64,000 bases of DNA from Halomicrococcus gelatinilyticus (GTDB taxonomy: Archaea > Halobacteriota > Halobacteria > Halobacteriales > Haladaptataceae), in assembly GCA_024227995.1 (NCBI GenBank), contig CP100465.1:1488001-1552000 (forward strand). Direction: 5' to 3'. The notes beneath the pieces are model-generated. The model made no database searches. It saw only the letters and a program-made list of their open reading frames with translations, and was not told the origin of the DNA. Positions 53,825-61,911 of the stretch are shown here, one piece after another (position 1 is the stretch's first letter; the number at the start of each line of letters is the position of its first letter). The position numbers and the translations under genes were made by a program.

Positions 53825-53965
53825 ATGAGTTCGCATTGGTCGAGCATTGGCGTAAAACCAGATACGAAAGAGGAACTCGATGAAGTGAAGCCGCGGGGCG
53901 TGAATTGGGATAGATTCGCGCGAGATATGCTTGAGGCCTGGAAGAAAGAACAACAAGAGAGCTAA
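53825..53965 (+). CDS. Small antitoxin-like (VapB/DUF7557 style) protein
   Basis: 46 residues: SSIGVKPDTKEELDEVKPRG then VNWDRFARDMLEAWKKEQQE. This fits the short haloarchaeal VapB-like/DUF7557 proteins (a beta strand then two helices, K-P-x-T start). No toxin gene is adjacent, so it could be an orphan regulator. Confidence 0.6.
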   Translation: MSSHWSSIGVKPDTKEELDEVKPRGVNWDRFARDMLEAWKKEQQES

Positions 53966-53970
53966 CGAAC

Positions 53971-54114
53971 ATGATGCATCGAAAAGCTCGGAATGATGAT
54001 GTGCGGACCCATGTTGGTGGCATGGGCCTGCCGAGCCCCAATTTCTGCCGAATGACTTCAGTCTATCATGAACCGAAGCCAGCGCAATTCAATATCAGAG
54101 TCTCAACCTCATAA
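53971..54114 (+). CDS. Possible small ORF overlapping the Prim-Pol start
   Basis: 47 residues starting MMHRKARNDDVRTHVGG, right after the antitoxin-like gene and overlapping the Prim-Pol by 47 bp. Composition is unremarkable; may be chance. Confidence 0.25.
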   Translation: MMHRKARNDDVRTHVGGMGLPSPNFCRMTSVYHEPKPAQFNIRVSTS

Positions 54115-55264
54115 AGCCAGTGCAGGGTCTGGAAACGATGATTTCCAAAGGTTCCGCGACCGACTGGAGAGCGTCACGGAAGGAACTCATCCGCTCGTTG
54201 ATATCGAGAACGGAACGAAAGAGAGCTATCAGCAACATCAATACGAAGAAAATCGACTGACATGGAGCGAGGTCGAGGGGAACTGCGCGATTATGCCCGT
54301 AAACAATCTCGCATTCGTTGACGTGGATGAACCGGACGAAGTTCCGGACGTGATTCGGGCTCTGCCAGAAACCCTTCGAGTCGATTCGCCTCACGGTGGA
54401 TACCACCTATATTTTCGCTGCAACGGTGAGCTTGAGAATAGCAAGTTCGACTGGGGAGAAGTCCGAGTCGATACGTGGTACGTGATGGCGCCAGGGTCAG
54501 TGATAGACCACGACGGATACTGCGGGGATGATTGCTCTCACTCCGGTGAGAGTCGTTATGAGCTGTCGCAAGATAGAGAGCCTGCAAGAATCACCCCAGA
54601 GCAATTACCAGACCCGACGGCCAGTGAGACAGCCCAGAGCGTACAGCAGGAGGAAGTCGAGTTTGATTCCGTTGATGTAGATTTCCACATCAAAAGCCGG
54701 ATTGAAAAGGCCAAAAATGCGAAGCACGGCGAACAATTCACGGCGCTCTGGGAAGGTCGATACCGAGATGCCGGTTACAGTGACCGTTCGACCGCTGAAG
54801 CAGATCTCCTGTGCCGGCTAGCCTTCTGGTTGGAGAAGGACGAAAAAGCGATGGCCTGCGCGATGGATATCGCGTGCAGTGAGCATCCACGGACCGACGG
54901 GATGAGTCCCCGCAAGTGGCTTGAACGAGACGGAGTCTATCGGGAAACCTCCTTAAAATCCGCCACTGCTACCGTAGATAACGAGTATTCAGGGTCCACA
55001 TCCGGGACCTATCGGCCAACGGTGAGCAAACTCACGAAGGATGCAGTGTTCGAGGCATTGATGGACCTGAAAGCAGCAACCTCAACGGAAATCGCCGAAC
55101 ATGACGCCACGGACCGAAGCAAGCGCCAAATACAGAACGCGCTAAAGGAATACGACGAGCAAGACGTCATCGACTGGACGAAAGATGGCCGCCAAGTCTA
55201 CTATTATATCGCGGACTGCGAAGAGTTCATCCCAGACGGCCAGCGAGCAGAACTCGGGCTCTGA
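54068..55264 (+). CDS. Prim-Pol (archaeo-eukaryotic primase) replication protein
   Basis: 398 residues. The first ~190 residues form a Prim-Pol domain: motif I LAFVDVDEPDEV (catalytic D-x-D), motif II SPHGGYHLYF, then VRVDTWYVMAPGSVIDHD (motif III region). Residues ~215-300 resemble the C-terminal helical domain found after virus and plasmid primases (HGEQFTALWEGRYRDAGYSD, STAEADLLCRLAFW). The end is a winged-helix segment (KDAVFEALMDLKAATSTEIA). It probably initiates replication of the element. The two 39-bp repeats lie just downstream. Confidence 0.8.
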   Translation: MNRSQRNSISESQPHKASAGSGNDDFQRFRDRLESVTEGTHPLVDIENGTKESYQQHQYEENRLTWSEVEGNCAIMPVNNLAFVDVDEPDEVPDVIRALPETLRVDSPHGGYHLYFRCNGELENSKFDWGEVRVDTWYVMAPGSVIDHDGYCGDDCSHSGESRYELSQDREPARITPEQLPDPTASETAQSVQQEEVEFDSVDVDFHIKSRIEKAKNAKHGEQFTALWEGRYRDAGYSDRSTAEADLLCRLAFWLEKDEKAMACAMDIACSEHPRTDGMSPRKWLERDGVYRETSLKSATATVDNEYSGSTSGTYRPTVSKLTKDAVFEALMDLKAATSTEIAEHDATDRSKRQIQNALKEYDEQDVIDWTKDGRQVYYYIADCEEFIPDGQRAELGL

Positions 55265-55291
55265 CGTGCAGCAAAAACCGCAAACCAATGC

Positions 55292-55330
55292 CCCACGTGA
55301 TTATGGTTTCGTGAATTAATCAAACTGATA
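55292..55330 (+). repeat. 39-bp direct repeat, copy 1 (possible origin iteron)
   Basis: Begins CCCACGTGATTATGGTTTCG and runs through GTGAATTAATCAAACTGATA. It starts 28 bp after the Prim-Pol stop. Internal dyads are CACG...CGTG and GATTA...TAATC. Copy 2 follows 54 bp later with two base differences. Confidence 0.85.
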
Positions 55331-55384
55331 TATTCTCTGGGTCTGGTGCGTTTCTGTTCTCTACTGGCTTCCCCATCCCTTACG

Positions 55385-55423
55385 CCCACGTGATTATGAT
55401 TTCGTGAATTAATCGAACTGATA
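55385..55423 (+). repeat. 39-bp direct repeat, copy 2 (possible origin iteron)
   Basis: Begins CCCACGTGATTATGATTTCG and ends GTGAATTAATCGAACTGATA; 37 of 39 positions match copy 1. Placed between the Prim-Pol and the promoter of the lipoprotein gene (TATA box at 55475-55480). Confidence 0.85.
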
Positions 55424-55474
55424 AGTGGCTCTGGGCATCATTATATTTCGGCCCTAAATGCTGAGAGCAATGAA

Positions 55475-55480
55475 TTTATA
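55475..55480 (+). promoter_or_regulatory. TATA box for the Tat lipoprotein gene
   Basis: TTTATA 30 bp before ATG 55505. Confidence 0.55.
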
Positions 55481-55504
55481 ATAAGCTATTACTAATCCCT
55501 ACAT

Positions 55505-56404
55505 ATGTCAAACCGGATTGATAGAGTGTCACGACGGCGTTACCTCCTCGGAGCTGGAACAGCCATTGCCACTGGTCTTGCAGGCTGCACAGGAGACAAC
55601 TCTGAGGGGAAAACAACGGATGGCGACAATACGACGACGCCCTCATCGTCGGGATCTACTGACACAACCAATAATAACTCCTCAAAGAAGGCCAACTTCA
55701 AAATAGTATCCATCAATGCTCCAGAAGAAGTGGAAGTCGGGCAAACGTTCGACTACCAGGTCAAGGTGAAAAACACGGGTGGGGCAGACGGAACATGGAC
55801 AGAAACCCTGAGCGCCAAAATTGGAGACTCCTCGTGGGGCAAGGTTGATGATATCAAGATGGACGTGCCGGCTGGCGAGACCAAGACATGGAAGAGTGAC
55901 AAAGGTGACATCCCCTACCAGACAGTTGTCACTTATCGGCTAGAAAACGCCCAGAAGGAATTCAAAGTCCAGGCCGTCTCTGCTTCGCTCAACTACGGTG
56001 AGGGTTTCAAAGCCCCCAACGGGATGGCAGTTACAGTCAAAGATGTCGAGATGAAGTCGTATTATGAATATAAGGGCTACGACGGCAGTACAAAAGAAAA
56101 GCGTGCTAGCGACGACAAACAATGGGCGTTTGTGCAGCTACGTTCAAAGAATAAGGGCGATGAGCCGGTCTTTGCTCCGATGAAGTCGGATATCTCCATC
56201 ATTGTAGACAACCGGCAATTCGACTACAAAATCATCAATAAAGAGGACGGCATCTACGAAGGCAACGAGATCTCACCAGGCATTGTCCGTGAGGGTTGGA
56301 TTGCCTATGAGGTCCCCAGCAACCTATCAAAGAGCGATATTGAGGTGGCATGGACAGGCGAAGATTTCAACGGGAGTTGGACAGTTCGCTGGTCGTCTGC
56401 ATAA
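55505..56404 (+). CDS. Tat-exported lipoprotein with CARDB/DUF4352-like domains
   Basis: 299 residues. N-terminal Tat signal with RRRYLLGAG, hydrophobic AIATGLAGC lipobox (Cys28), then a Thr/Ser/Asn-rich linker. The next part resembles an immunoglobulin-like CARDB domain (EEVEVGQTFDYQVKVKNTGG); the C-terminal part (AVTVKDVEMKSYYEY, WAFVQLRSKNKGDEPV) resembles DUF4352. It is anchored outside the membrane. A virus-encoded surface lipoprotein could exclude superinfection or modify the host surface; inference. Confidence 0.8.
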   Translation: MSNRIDRVSRRRYLLGAGTAIATGLAGCTGDNSEGKTTDGDNTTTPSSSGSTDTTNNNSSKKANFKIVSINAPEEVEVGQTFDYQVKVKNTGGADGTWTETLSAKIGDSSWGKVDDIKMDVPAGETKTWKSDKGDIPYQTVVTYRLENAQKEFKVQAVSASLNYGEGFKAPNGMAVTVKDVEMKSYYEYKGYDGSTKEKRASDDKQWAFVQLRSKNKGDEPVFAPMKSDISIIVDNRQFDYKIINKEDGIYEGNEISPGIVREGWIAYEVPSNLSKSDIEVAWTGEDFNGSWTVRWSSA

Positions 56405-56501
56405 CTGTAGGCTACTAAGGGCGTTTTCTGGTATCTGATTTTGTCTATAATGTTTTAATAGCACAGCTGTCGAGGAGAAGTCGTACATTCTGACTACGAA
56501 C

Positions 56502-56570
56502 CTGCTGATTCTGTTGAAACGCTGTGAGCGGGCTCTGAGGCAGTTGTTGTAGAAAGTGGCACCCATTGCA
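56502..56570. repeat. Possible IS/MITE remnant A
   Basis: Contains CTGATTCTGTTGA, TGAGCGGGCTCT and GTGGCACCCATTGCA. The same three words, in shuffled order, recur at 58434-58482. No transposase frame is present. It sits in the gap (56405-56672) between the lipoprotein and the CARF gene. Confidence 0.4.
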
Positions 56571-56672
56571 GATCTCCGCCGAGGAATTAGTAGGCGAGCC
56601 CGCTCCAGTCACCTTACGAGACGACCAGGAGACTTCCGGTGCTGAAAATCGAGCTAGCGGTTCAGAAAATGG

Positions 56673-57452
56673 CTATAGACGGTCTGACTCCAGCAAGTCC
56701 TGAACAACCTGTTTTTGGGAGTCATCAATTAGGTATCTGAATGCTCGAAGTGCTTTTTCTCCTTCCTCAGTGGTTATAACAATCTTATTTCGGCCATCTT
56801 GCTCTATAGTTATGTAACCACGCTCTTCCATCGGGTCAAGTATCTCATTATCGAGGACACGGTACTTCCCCTTATCATCAATATCCATCTCCGTTACAAA
56901 AGGCATATTGAGATGTTCTCCAACATGGATGAGCTTTCCTTTTGAAGATTTCAATCCATGCCATATCATCTGGTCGATAACATACAGCATCTGAATCTGC
57001 TGCTGTTCCGGAGCATCAATTGGATACTGAGGTAACTCCTCCACAGACTCAATATCGCTGGGGTGATTACCGTCGTAGTCCCTAGCCCGGACATAATACG
57101 GGGTGGCGTCAATCGCCATGCACGCAATCATTCCTGCAATGGCAGTAACTTTGCTTCCAGTCGAGACGTTCACGTAGACCTCATCATCCTCAAATTCCGT
57201 GATGAATTCAGCAATGAGCCCCAACGAATCGTAGAGGTCGAAGATATCACAAGAGTCTCGCACGACTTGAATCGAGTGGTTAGCCAACTGTTCGATTATC
57301 CTCTCAGCTCTTTCTTCATCTTCTGGTCCATCCTCACTGTGACCGATAAGCACGACTTTGTCTGCCTTGTATTCAATCGCACTCTTGTAGATACGCTCTT
57401 CCTCGTATCCGACTGGCATGATATGGACTCGGTCGGGTACGTCTAAATCCAT
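56673..57452 (-). CDS. CARF-HTH regulator (HFX_2341/DUF6293 type)
   Basis: 259 residues. Residues 1-~140 are a Rossmann-like CARF-type domain: VHIMPVGYEEERIYKSAIEY, KADKVVLIGHSED and VYVNVSTGSKVTAIAGMIA (ligand loop). The C-terminal part is a winged helix (GKLIHVGEHLNMPFV, MEERGYITIEQDGRNKIVI). Proteins of this type sense cyclic or adenine-based nucleotides in antiviral pathways, but here no cas gene is visible. ATG at 57452 is preferred over a GTG two codons upstream because a TATA box (57476-57484, complement ATTTTATTA) sits ~26 bp away. An inverted repeat lies upstream of it. Confidence 0.75.
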   Translation of the reverse strand: MDLDVPDRVHIMPVGYEEERIYKSAIEYKADKVVLIGHSEDGPEDEERAERIIEQLANHSIQVVRDSCDIFDLYDSLGLIAEFITEFEDDEVYVNVSTGSKVTAIAGMIACMAIDATPYYVRARDYDGNHPSDIESVEELPQYPIDAPEQQQIQMLYVIDQMIWHGLKSSKGKLIHVGEHLNMPFVTEMDIDDKGKYRVLDNEILDPMEERGYITIEQDGRNKIVITTEEGEKALRAFRYLIDDSQKQVVQDLLESDRL

Positions 57453-57475
57453 ATTCACAGAAATACACTCGATAG

Positions 57476-57484
57476 TAATAAAAT
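57476..57484 (-). promoter_or_regulatory. TATA box for the CARF gene
   Basis: Complement reads ATTTTATTA, ~26 bp before the ATG at 57452. Confidence 0.5.
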
Positions 57485-57494
57485 TACACGACTA

Positions 57495-57517
57495 TATGGT
57501 AGTGCGCCAGTACCATA
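57495..57517. promoter_or_regulatory. Palindromic operator upstream of the CARF gene
   Basis: TATGGTA-9 bp-TACCATA, a perfect 7-bp inverted repeat 43 bp upstream of the CARF start and just behind its TATA box. It fits an autoregulatory site. The gap 57453-57818 also holds a GC-rich patch (57640-57760) with no gene that I can support. Confidence 0.6.
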
Positions 57518-57818
57518 CTATCCCTCTATCAATTCAGTTCAGTCATTCTCATTAGTCCGTTACCTTTTAGTTCCAGTAGGTACAATACTCTAACAACAAG
57601 GGAGGTACTCCGAGCTAAGGCAGGTAGAAAGCGTGAAAATGCGGCCCGCAAACTGTGCTGGAACACTGGTGACGCGGGCCTCGGTCGAACGCCCTACGGA
57701 CACCCCTTGGCCGCCGGGGATTAGGGGTCCCCGGGAAGGGCGTCTAGGGCTCAGTCGGATATTCTGGGCTACTAGTGAAATAACTTGTCCTTCTTTTCGC
57801 GCGGCCACCTCGAACCAT

Positions 57819-58394
57819 ATGAGTTCGAAATCTGAGACAACAACTGAACCTGACCATACGCCGTGGGATGAACTCACCGCGGCCCGACAGCGAGTAGCAC
57901 TGACTATCGCCTACGTCCACGGACCGACGACCTTCAACCGTCCCGATCTCCGGGACGACGTGAAGGACTCCTCTGCCATCGAGGACGTCGTCGACAAGGA
58001 CCGGGTACTCACATCGCTGAAGTACACCCGACTCCTGAACGCCCTCGAGGAGCACGGTTATCTCATCAAGGAGTTCCAGGGCGGAACGAATCCCGTCATC
58101 CTGGACGTCGAGTACGACTCGGACCGCGACACGCGCAATGCGGCTCCGTGGGGTGACGACAGTGCCCTTCACACACTCGTCGACCAGGTGTGTGACCGCG
58201 AGGGCATCACGCGTGACCTTCTCGACGAAGTCGACAACGAGTACGACTTCAACGAGGTCAAGGACAAGGTGAACAGCGAAGTCGGCCGATTCGTTCTCCG
58301 GCCTTACGCTGACCCCAGCAAGTACCGGTTCACCAAGGAGACGTACAGTCTCGTCCGGGCCAAGGCGGAGAAGAAGGCCGACAGCGACGAGTAG
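57819..58394 (+). CDS. Hypothetical protein with host-like codon use
   Basis: 191 residues (MSSKSETTTEPDHTPWDEL..., RQRVALTIAYVHGPTTFN, LNALEEHGYLIKEFQGG). A helical/winged-helix N-terminal half is plausible. The codon G+C is ~60 %, higher than the surrounding element genes, so it may be a separate acquisition. Start ATG 57819 is the first clear one; earlier frame looks non-coding. Function unknown. Confidence 0.6.
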   Translation: MSSKSETTTEPDHTPWDELTAARQRVALTIAYVHGPTTFNRPDLRDDVKDSSAIEDVVDKDRVLTSLKYTRLLNALEEHGYLIKEFQGGTNPVILDVEYDSDRDTRNAAPWGDDSALHTLVDQVCDREGITRDLLDEVDNEYDFNEVKDKVNSEVGRFVLRPYADPSKYRFTKETYSLVRAKAEKKADSDE

Positions 58395-58410
58395 GCTCTC
58401 GTAGCCTACT
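58390..58410. terminator. Hairpin at the end of the 57819 gene
   Basis: AGTAGGCT-CTCGT-AGCCTACT, a perfect 8-bp stem with a 5-nt loop that includes the stop codon. Likely a terminator or mRNA-end hairpin; no T-run follows. Confidence 0.5.
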
Positions 58411-58433
58411 TCGGCAAAGTTCCATTCTACGCG

Positions 58434-58482
58434 CGTGAGCGGGCTCTCCTACTGATTCTGTTGATGGTGGCACCCGATGCAT
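58434..58482. repeat. Possible IS/MITE remnant B
   Basis: Contains GTGAGCGGGCTCT, CTGATTCTGTTGA and GTGGCACCCGATGCA, related to remnant A at 56502-56570. The pair flanks the CARF gene and the GC-richer gene. Confidence 0.4.
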
Positions 58483-58588
58483 ATCACGACACAGAAATTG
58501 GGCTCTCCATACAGGTGGGGCACCCCTCGCGGCTGTGAGTACGGATGGAGAGTCCAGATCCTGCTTGAGCGAATTGGGCTGGAAGAAG

Positions 58589-58936
58589 TTACTTCACTTT
58601 CTCCGTTTCAATGCTATCCCTCAATCTCCCGGTTCGAACTGGCGCGAAGTCTTTCGCTTCATCCCGTACCTCCATTGCTATCTCCTGGATACCATCATCG
58701 AGATTATCCGCATCACCGAGTATCCGTTGGATTTCACCGCTCTGCGAAATACGTTGAACGGCAGGCCTCATGTATGGTTGCGGAGGGTGATGGCTCGTTC
58801 CAAATTCCTGGTAGATAGCATAGTGTACCTCGGTCTTGACGGCCCAGACGACCTCTCCGTTGGGAAGACTGCTCTCCCACTCCTCCAGCTCATTCTGGAG
58901 CCCCTTCATTCCGCGAATCTCTAGGTCGAAATCCAT
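58589..58936 (-). CDS. HK97 gp10-like tail-completion protein
   Basis: 115 residues: LKNELEEWESS-like N-terminus (GMKGLQNELEEWESSLPNGE), then VHYAIYQEFGTSHHPPQPYM and RPAVQRISQSGE. The EFGTS...Q-P-[YF]-M-R-P-A string is the signature of HK97-gp10 proteins, which close the head-tail joint or tail end of tailed viruses. Ends with RTGRLRDSI. It follows the tape-measure gene by 7 bp, the usual tail-module context, though its order (after TMP) is atypical. Confidence 0.8.
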   Translation of the reverse strand: MDFDLEIRGMKGLQNELEEWESSLPNGEVVWAVKTEVHYAIYQEFGTSHHPPQPYMRPAVQRISQSGEIQRILGDADNLDDGIQEIAMEVRDEAKDFAPVRTGRLRDSIETEKVK

Positions 58937-58943
58937 AGTCGAA

Positions 58944-61421
58944 TTAATAGTCCATATTGAGACTGCGAAGCTCTGTGACTAAGCCACGGGCCGCCTCCTG
59001 GCCTTCTCGCTGACCATTCGCGTAGACGGTTACACTCCCGACAACTGGAGCATTGCGACCACTGCGACCGCGACCGCCACTCCGGTCAACCTCTGCCTTT
59101 GGAACAATCTCCTCGCCAGCGTGCACTTGAGCAAGACCGGTTTCTTCAATCAGGCCACCCGTATCTAGCTGCGGAATATCCAACGTCTGGCCTCCAAGCG
59201 TCGCTGATGGGACGTTCATTGTACCGCCACCAATCGTCTGGCCCGCAATGGTTACGGATGGGAGGTCGATGCTCTGCCCGCCAAGCTCGGCCTCCGGGAT
59301 TTCGAGCTTGTTCGGCATGATTTTGTTGAACTTGTCGATGATGGCGTTGGCCGTATCTGAGGCAAGCTTCTTGCCAGCACTCACCAGGTCGTTGACAGCG
59401 TCGTTCTTGATGTAATCGACTACCTCCCCGAACATCTCGGGAATGAACGAATTGCCAATGAGCCAATCGTAGACAGCCTTGAACGGCGCTTTGATGGCCT
59501 TAATCACGACGTCGATAGCGCCGCCAATCATCCTGGCCGCGTCGTTCTTCAACCAACTCTCGATTCGGCCGATGGTTCTCTCGACGAACCCAGCGATTCC
59601 GTTCCAGGCCTCCTCCCAATCTCCACTGATGAGATCGAGAGTGACATTGATGGCCGTGAGAATGGCATCGAGTGTGGTCGTCAATATCAGCTCGATAGTG
59701 CCGAGGACGCCATCGAGGATGCGGATTAGGTCATCACCGAATAGCTTCCATGCTCCCTGCACCGTATCGAGGAACGGCTTGATGATGAAACTCCAAATCG
59801 TGTTGAAGGCCTGGCGAGCGGAGGCCACGATGCCATCATTCCCGGTCATGTGCTGCCGCCAAATCTTAGATATCTCTTTGGCGAAGGACCGGATGTTCTT
59901 CCCAATCGCTCCAGTGAGCCGGTTGATGATATTCTTGATAGTGGTCCAGGTCTGCTTGGCCTCCGTTTCCATCTGAGCAATATTCGAGGCGAACTTCGTG
60001 CTCGCGGTTTTCGACTTATCGATGATTTGGCGCTCAATCGCGCCCATTGCGGTTTTGACGTTCTTCTCCGTCTGATTGAACGCAGTCCGGGCTGTTCGCT
60101 TGATGCTGGTGAGCGTCGGTTTGAGGTCCGTTTGTAACTGCTGGAAGCCGCTCGTCACTGCGCCAGTAATCTTGTTGGTGGCTCGCTTGAGCGTGGGCTT
60201 GGCCGAGGTGAACGTCTGCCTGACCTTCTGAAACGCTGTCTTCGTCGTGTCCCGGATACCGAACAGATTCTTCTTCCACGCTGTCCCGAGTGACCCAGCG
60301 AGCCCGATAAGCGTGGTAATCGTGCCACCGGTGACGAGACCAGCGACAGCAAGCCCGAGAGCCTTGAGCGCAGTCTTGGCATCCTTCATATCCCGCGCGG
60401 ACATCCCAAACTGCTCACCGAGCTTCTTGATTTTCGCCTTGAACGCCGGCAGTTTCTTATTGAGACGGAGCACCCACTGCACCATCTCATCCAGCAAGCG
60501 AACGACGTCAGTGAGGAAGGGGAGCAGTGTCTCTGAAATCTTGGTTCCGAGCTTGACGATTTTCGGAGCGAGATTCACAAGTGACGTCGCTAAATCCTTG
60601 ATATCGGGATAGAGCGTCTTGACTGTCTGTTTAACGAGCCGGAACGCGCCTGGTGCATTCTTCTCAATCCACCGCACGCCGGCCATGAGTTCTGGGAGGA
60701 CTTTGCGGCCGATGGTCCCCATTTCGCGGGCGATGGCCGGAATCCACTTCATCGCCTTCTGACCCAGTGTCACCATTGCCTGCTCGAACTTCTGTGTCGG
60801 TCCGATAGCGCTCAGTGTTCGCTTCACTAATCGTGGGAAGGCGCGAATGCCAGCCAATAGCTCCGGCACGAATCGCGACCCGAACGCTGCGGCTGCATTC
60901 AGAGTCTTGGTCTTGGCTTCAGAGAGAGCCGAATTGAGCTTGCCCTGTCTCTTGGCAGCGAGTGCAGCAGTCGTACCAACGAGCGCCATCGGAGCCACCA
61001 CTGCTCCTAGTGCGGCGGCCATCCCTCCGAGCGCTACGCCAATCGAGGCGAGACTGGCTCCGAGTGCTCCCGCTCCGATAGCGGCAGCGCCAGCCGCAGT
61101 ACCAAAGCCTGTGACGCCAGCAGTCGCTGGGCCTGCACTGACACCGATTCTCGTGAAGGCTCGGGAGGTCTGGTCGAGTTCGCTCTCTAACTCATTCACG
61201 TCCCGACTCGTGCCACTCACGGAGGCTCCGAACGCCTCCAGTTTCCCGATAGCGCTCCCAGTGCTGATGCCCCGGAGCGTTCTCCCCATGCTCCTGAGCT
61301 TGTCCTCCGTCGATTCGACCTTCCGCTGGACTGATTTGAGCGAGGATTTGAGGCTGGTTGCGTTGCCGCCAATCCGGACTTCGAGGCCCTGTGTCGTGCC
61401 ACCGCCCAAGACTGACGCCAT
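58944..61421 (-). CDS. Tail tape-measure protein
   Basis: 825 residues. N-terminal GLEVRIGGNATSLKSSLKSV is typical of TMPs, followed by coiled-coil, a long Ala/Gly hydrophobic stretch (~110-165), and many amphipathic helices. The C-terminal ~150 residues hold Gly/Ser/Thr-rich beta repeats (LGGQSIDLPSVTIAGQTIGG-like). TMPs set tail length and form the channel for DNA; a tail of roughly 120 nm would follow from 1.5 A per residue, assuming no internal variation. It is the strongest evidence for a tailed-virus origin. Confidence 0.9.
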   Translation of the reverse strand: MASVLGGGTTQGLEVRIGGNATSLKSSLKSVQRKVESTEDKLRSMGRTLRGISTGSAIGKLEAFGASVSGTSRDVNELESELDQTSRAFTRIGVSAGPATAGVTGFGTAAGAAAIGAGALGASLASIGVALGGMAAALGAVVAPMALVGTTAALAAKRQGKLNSALSEAKTKTLNAAAAFGSRFVPELLAGIRAFPRLVKRTLSAIGPTQKFEQAMVTLGQKAMKWIPAIAREMGTIGRKVLPELMAGVRWIEKNAPGAFRLVKQTVKTLYPDIKDLATSLVNLAPKIVKLGTKISETLLPFLTDVVRLLDEMVQWVLRLNKKLPAFKAKIKKLGEQFGMSARDMKDAKTALKALGLAVAGLVTGGTITTLIGLAGSLGTAWKKNLFGIRDTTKTAFQKVRQTFTSAKPTLKRATNKITGAVTSGFQQLQTDLKPTLTSIKRTARTAFNQTEKNVKTAMGAIERQIIDKSKTASTKFASNIAQMETEAKQTWTTIKNIINRLTGAIGKNIRSFAKEISKIWRQHMTGNDGIVASARQAFNTIWSFIIKPFLDTVQGAWKLFGDDLIRILDGVLGTIELILTTTLDAILTAINVTLDLISGDWEEAWNGIAGFVERTIGRIESWLKNDAARMIGGAIDVVIKAIKAPFKAVYDWLIGNSFIPEMFGEVVDYIKNDAVNDLVSAGKKLASDTANAIIDKFNKIMPNKLEIPEAELGGQSIDLPSVTIAGQTIGGGTMNVPSATLGGQTLDIPQLDTGGLIEETGLAQVHAGEEIVPKAEVDRSGGRGRSGRNAPVVGSVTVYANGQREGQEAARGLVTELRSLNMDY

Positions 61422-61422
61422 A

Positions 61423-61518
61423 TCACGTCACCTCATGAGTGACTCCCCGGGAGCCATCACCGGGGAGCGTGACTATTCGTTTTTGTTGTTCAATGTGTGC
61501 GTGCGTGTCTTCAGCCAT
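61423..61518 (-). CDS. Possible small ORF before the tape-measure gene
   Basis: 31 residues (MAEDTHAHIEQQKRIVTLPG...). It ends 2 bp before the TMP ATG, and a TATA-like AAAATATC (complement of 61536-61543) lies ~20-25 bp from its start, so it may be a leader gene for the TMP message. Too short for certainty. The rest of the gap to 61743 shows no gene. Confidence 0.35.
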   Translation of the reverse strand: MAEDTHAHIEQQKRIVTLPGDGSRGVTHEVT

Positions 61519-61743
61519 ACGTGCGCTATTCTCTCGATATTTTTCTTTATCTTTCAGGCCAAATTAAGGATGTGCCGCCTGATGCTCGCGGTTTTCGAGG
61601 TCTCGGGGTTCAGGATGAACGAGCTACTCAGGCGTCTGTGAGGTGACCCAGCAGTATCGTGAGTGCGCTCCTCGGTCAGGGATGCTGCATGGCTCGTCTC
61701 GAAAGAAAAGCAGTATGAGAACCTGCTAGCGCGTAGTGGTTCG

Positions 61744-61911
61744 CTACCAGTCTAACGCACTGTTATGGGTTTTAGCAGGTGAGCTTGGGAACACAGGTTT
61801 GAAAGGGTCGTTGCGAAGGAATTGACCCTCGTCCTGGTTTGCTTTCAAGTAGCCGCGCGTTTGTTCGGTGAATGCTGCTAACGATTTCCGTTCTGGCGGG
61901 TAGGTATAATT
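61744..61911 (-). other. Open extension after an in-frame TAG
   Basis: Directly after the TAG stop of the 61912-62166 gene, the same frame stays open for 55 codons to the next TAG at 61744: NYTYPPERKSLAAFTEQTRG, LKANQDEGQFLRNDPFKPVF, ending SALDW. No start codon of its own is evident. It could be a readthrough extension, a pseudogene fragment or chance. Confidence 0.4.

Noticed and set aside
60847..61641. Plus-strand 264-residue frame inside the tape-measure gene.
   Set aside because: Ser/Pro/Ala-rich mirror of the tape-measure coding region without domains.
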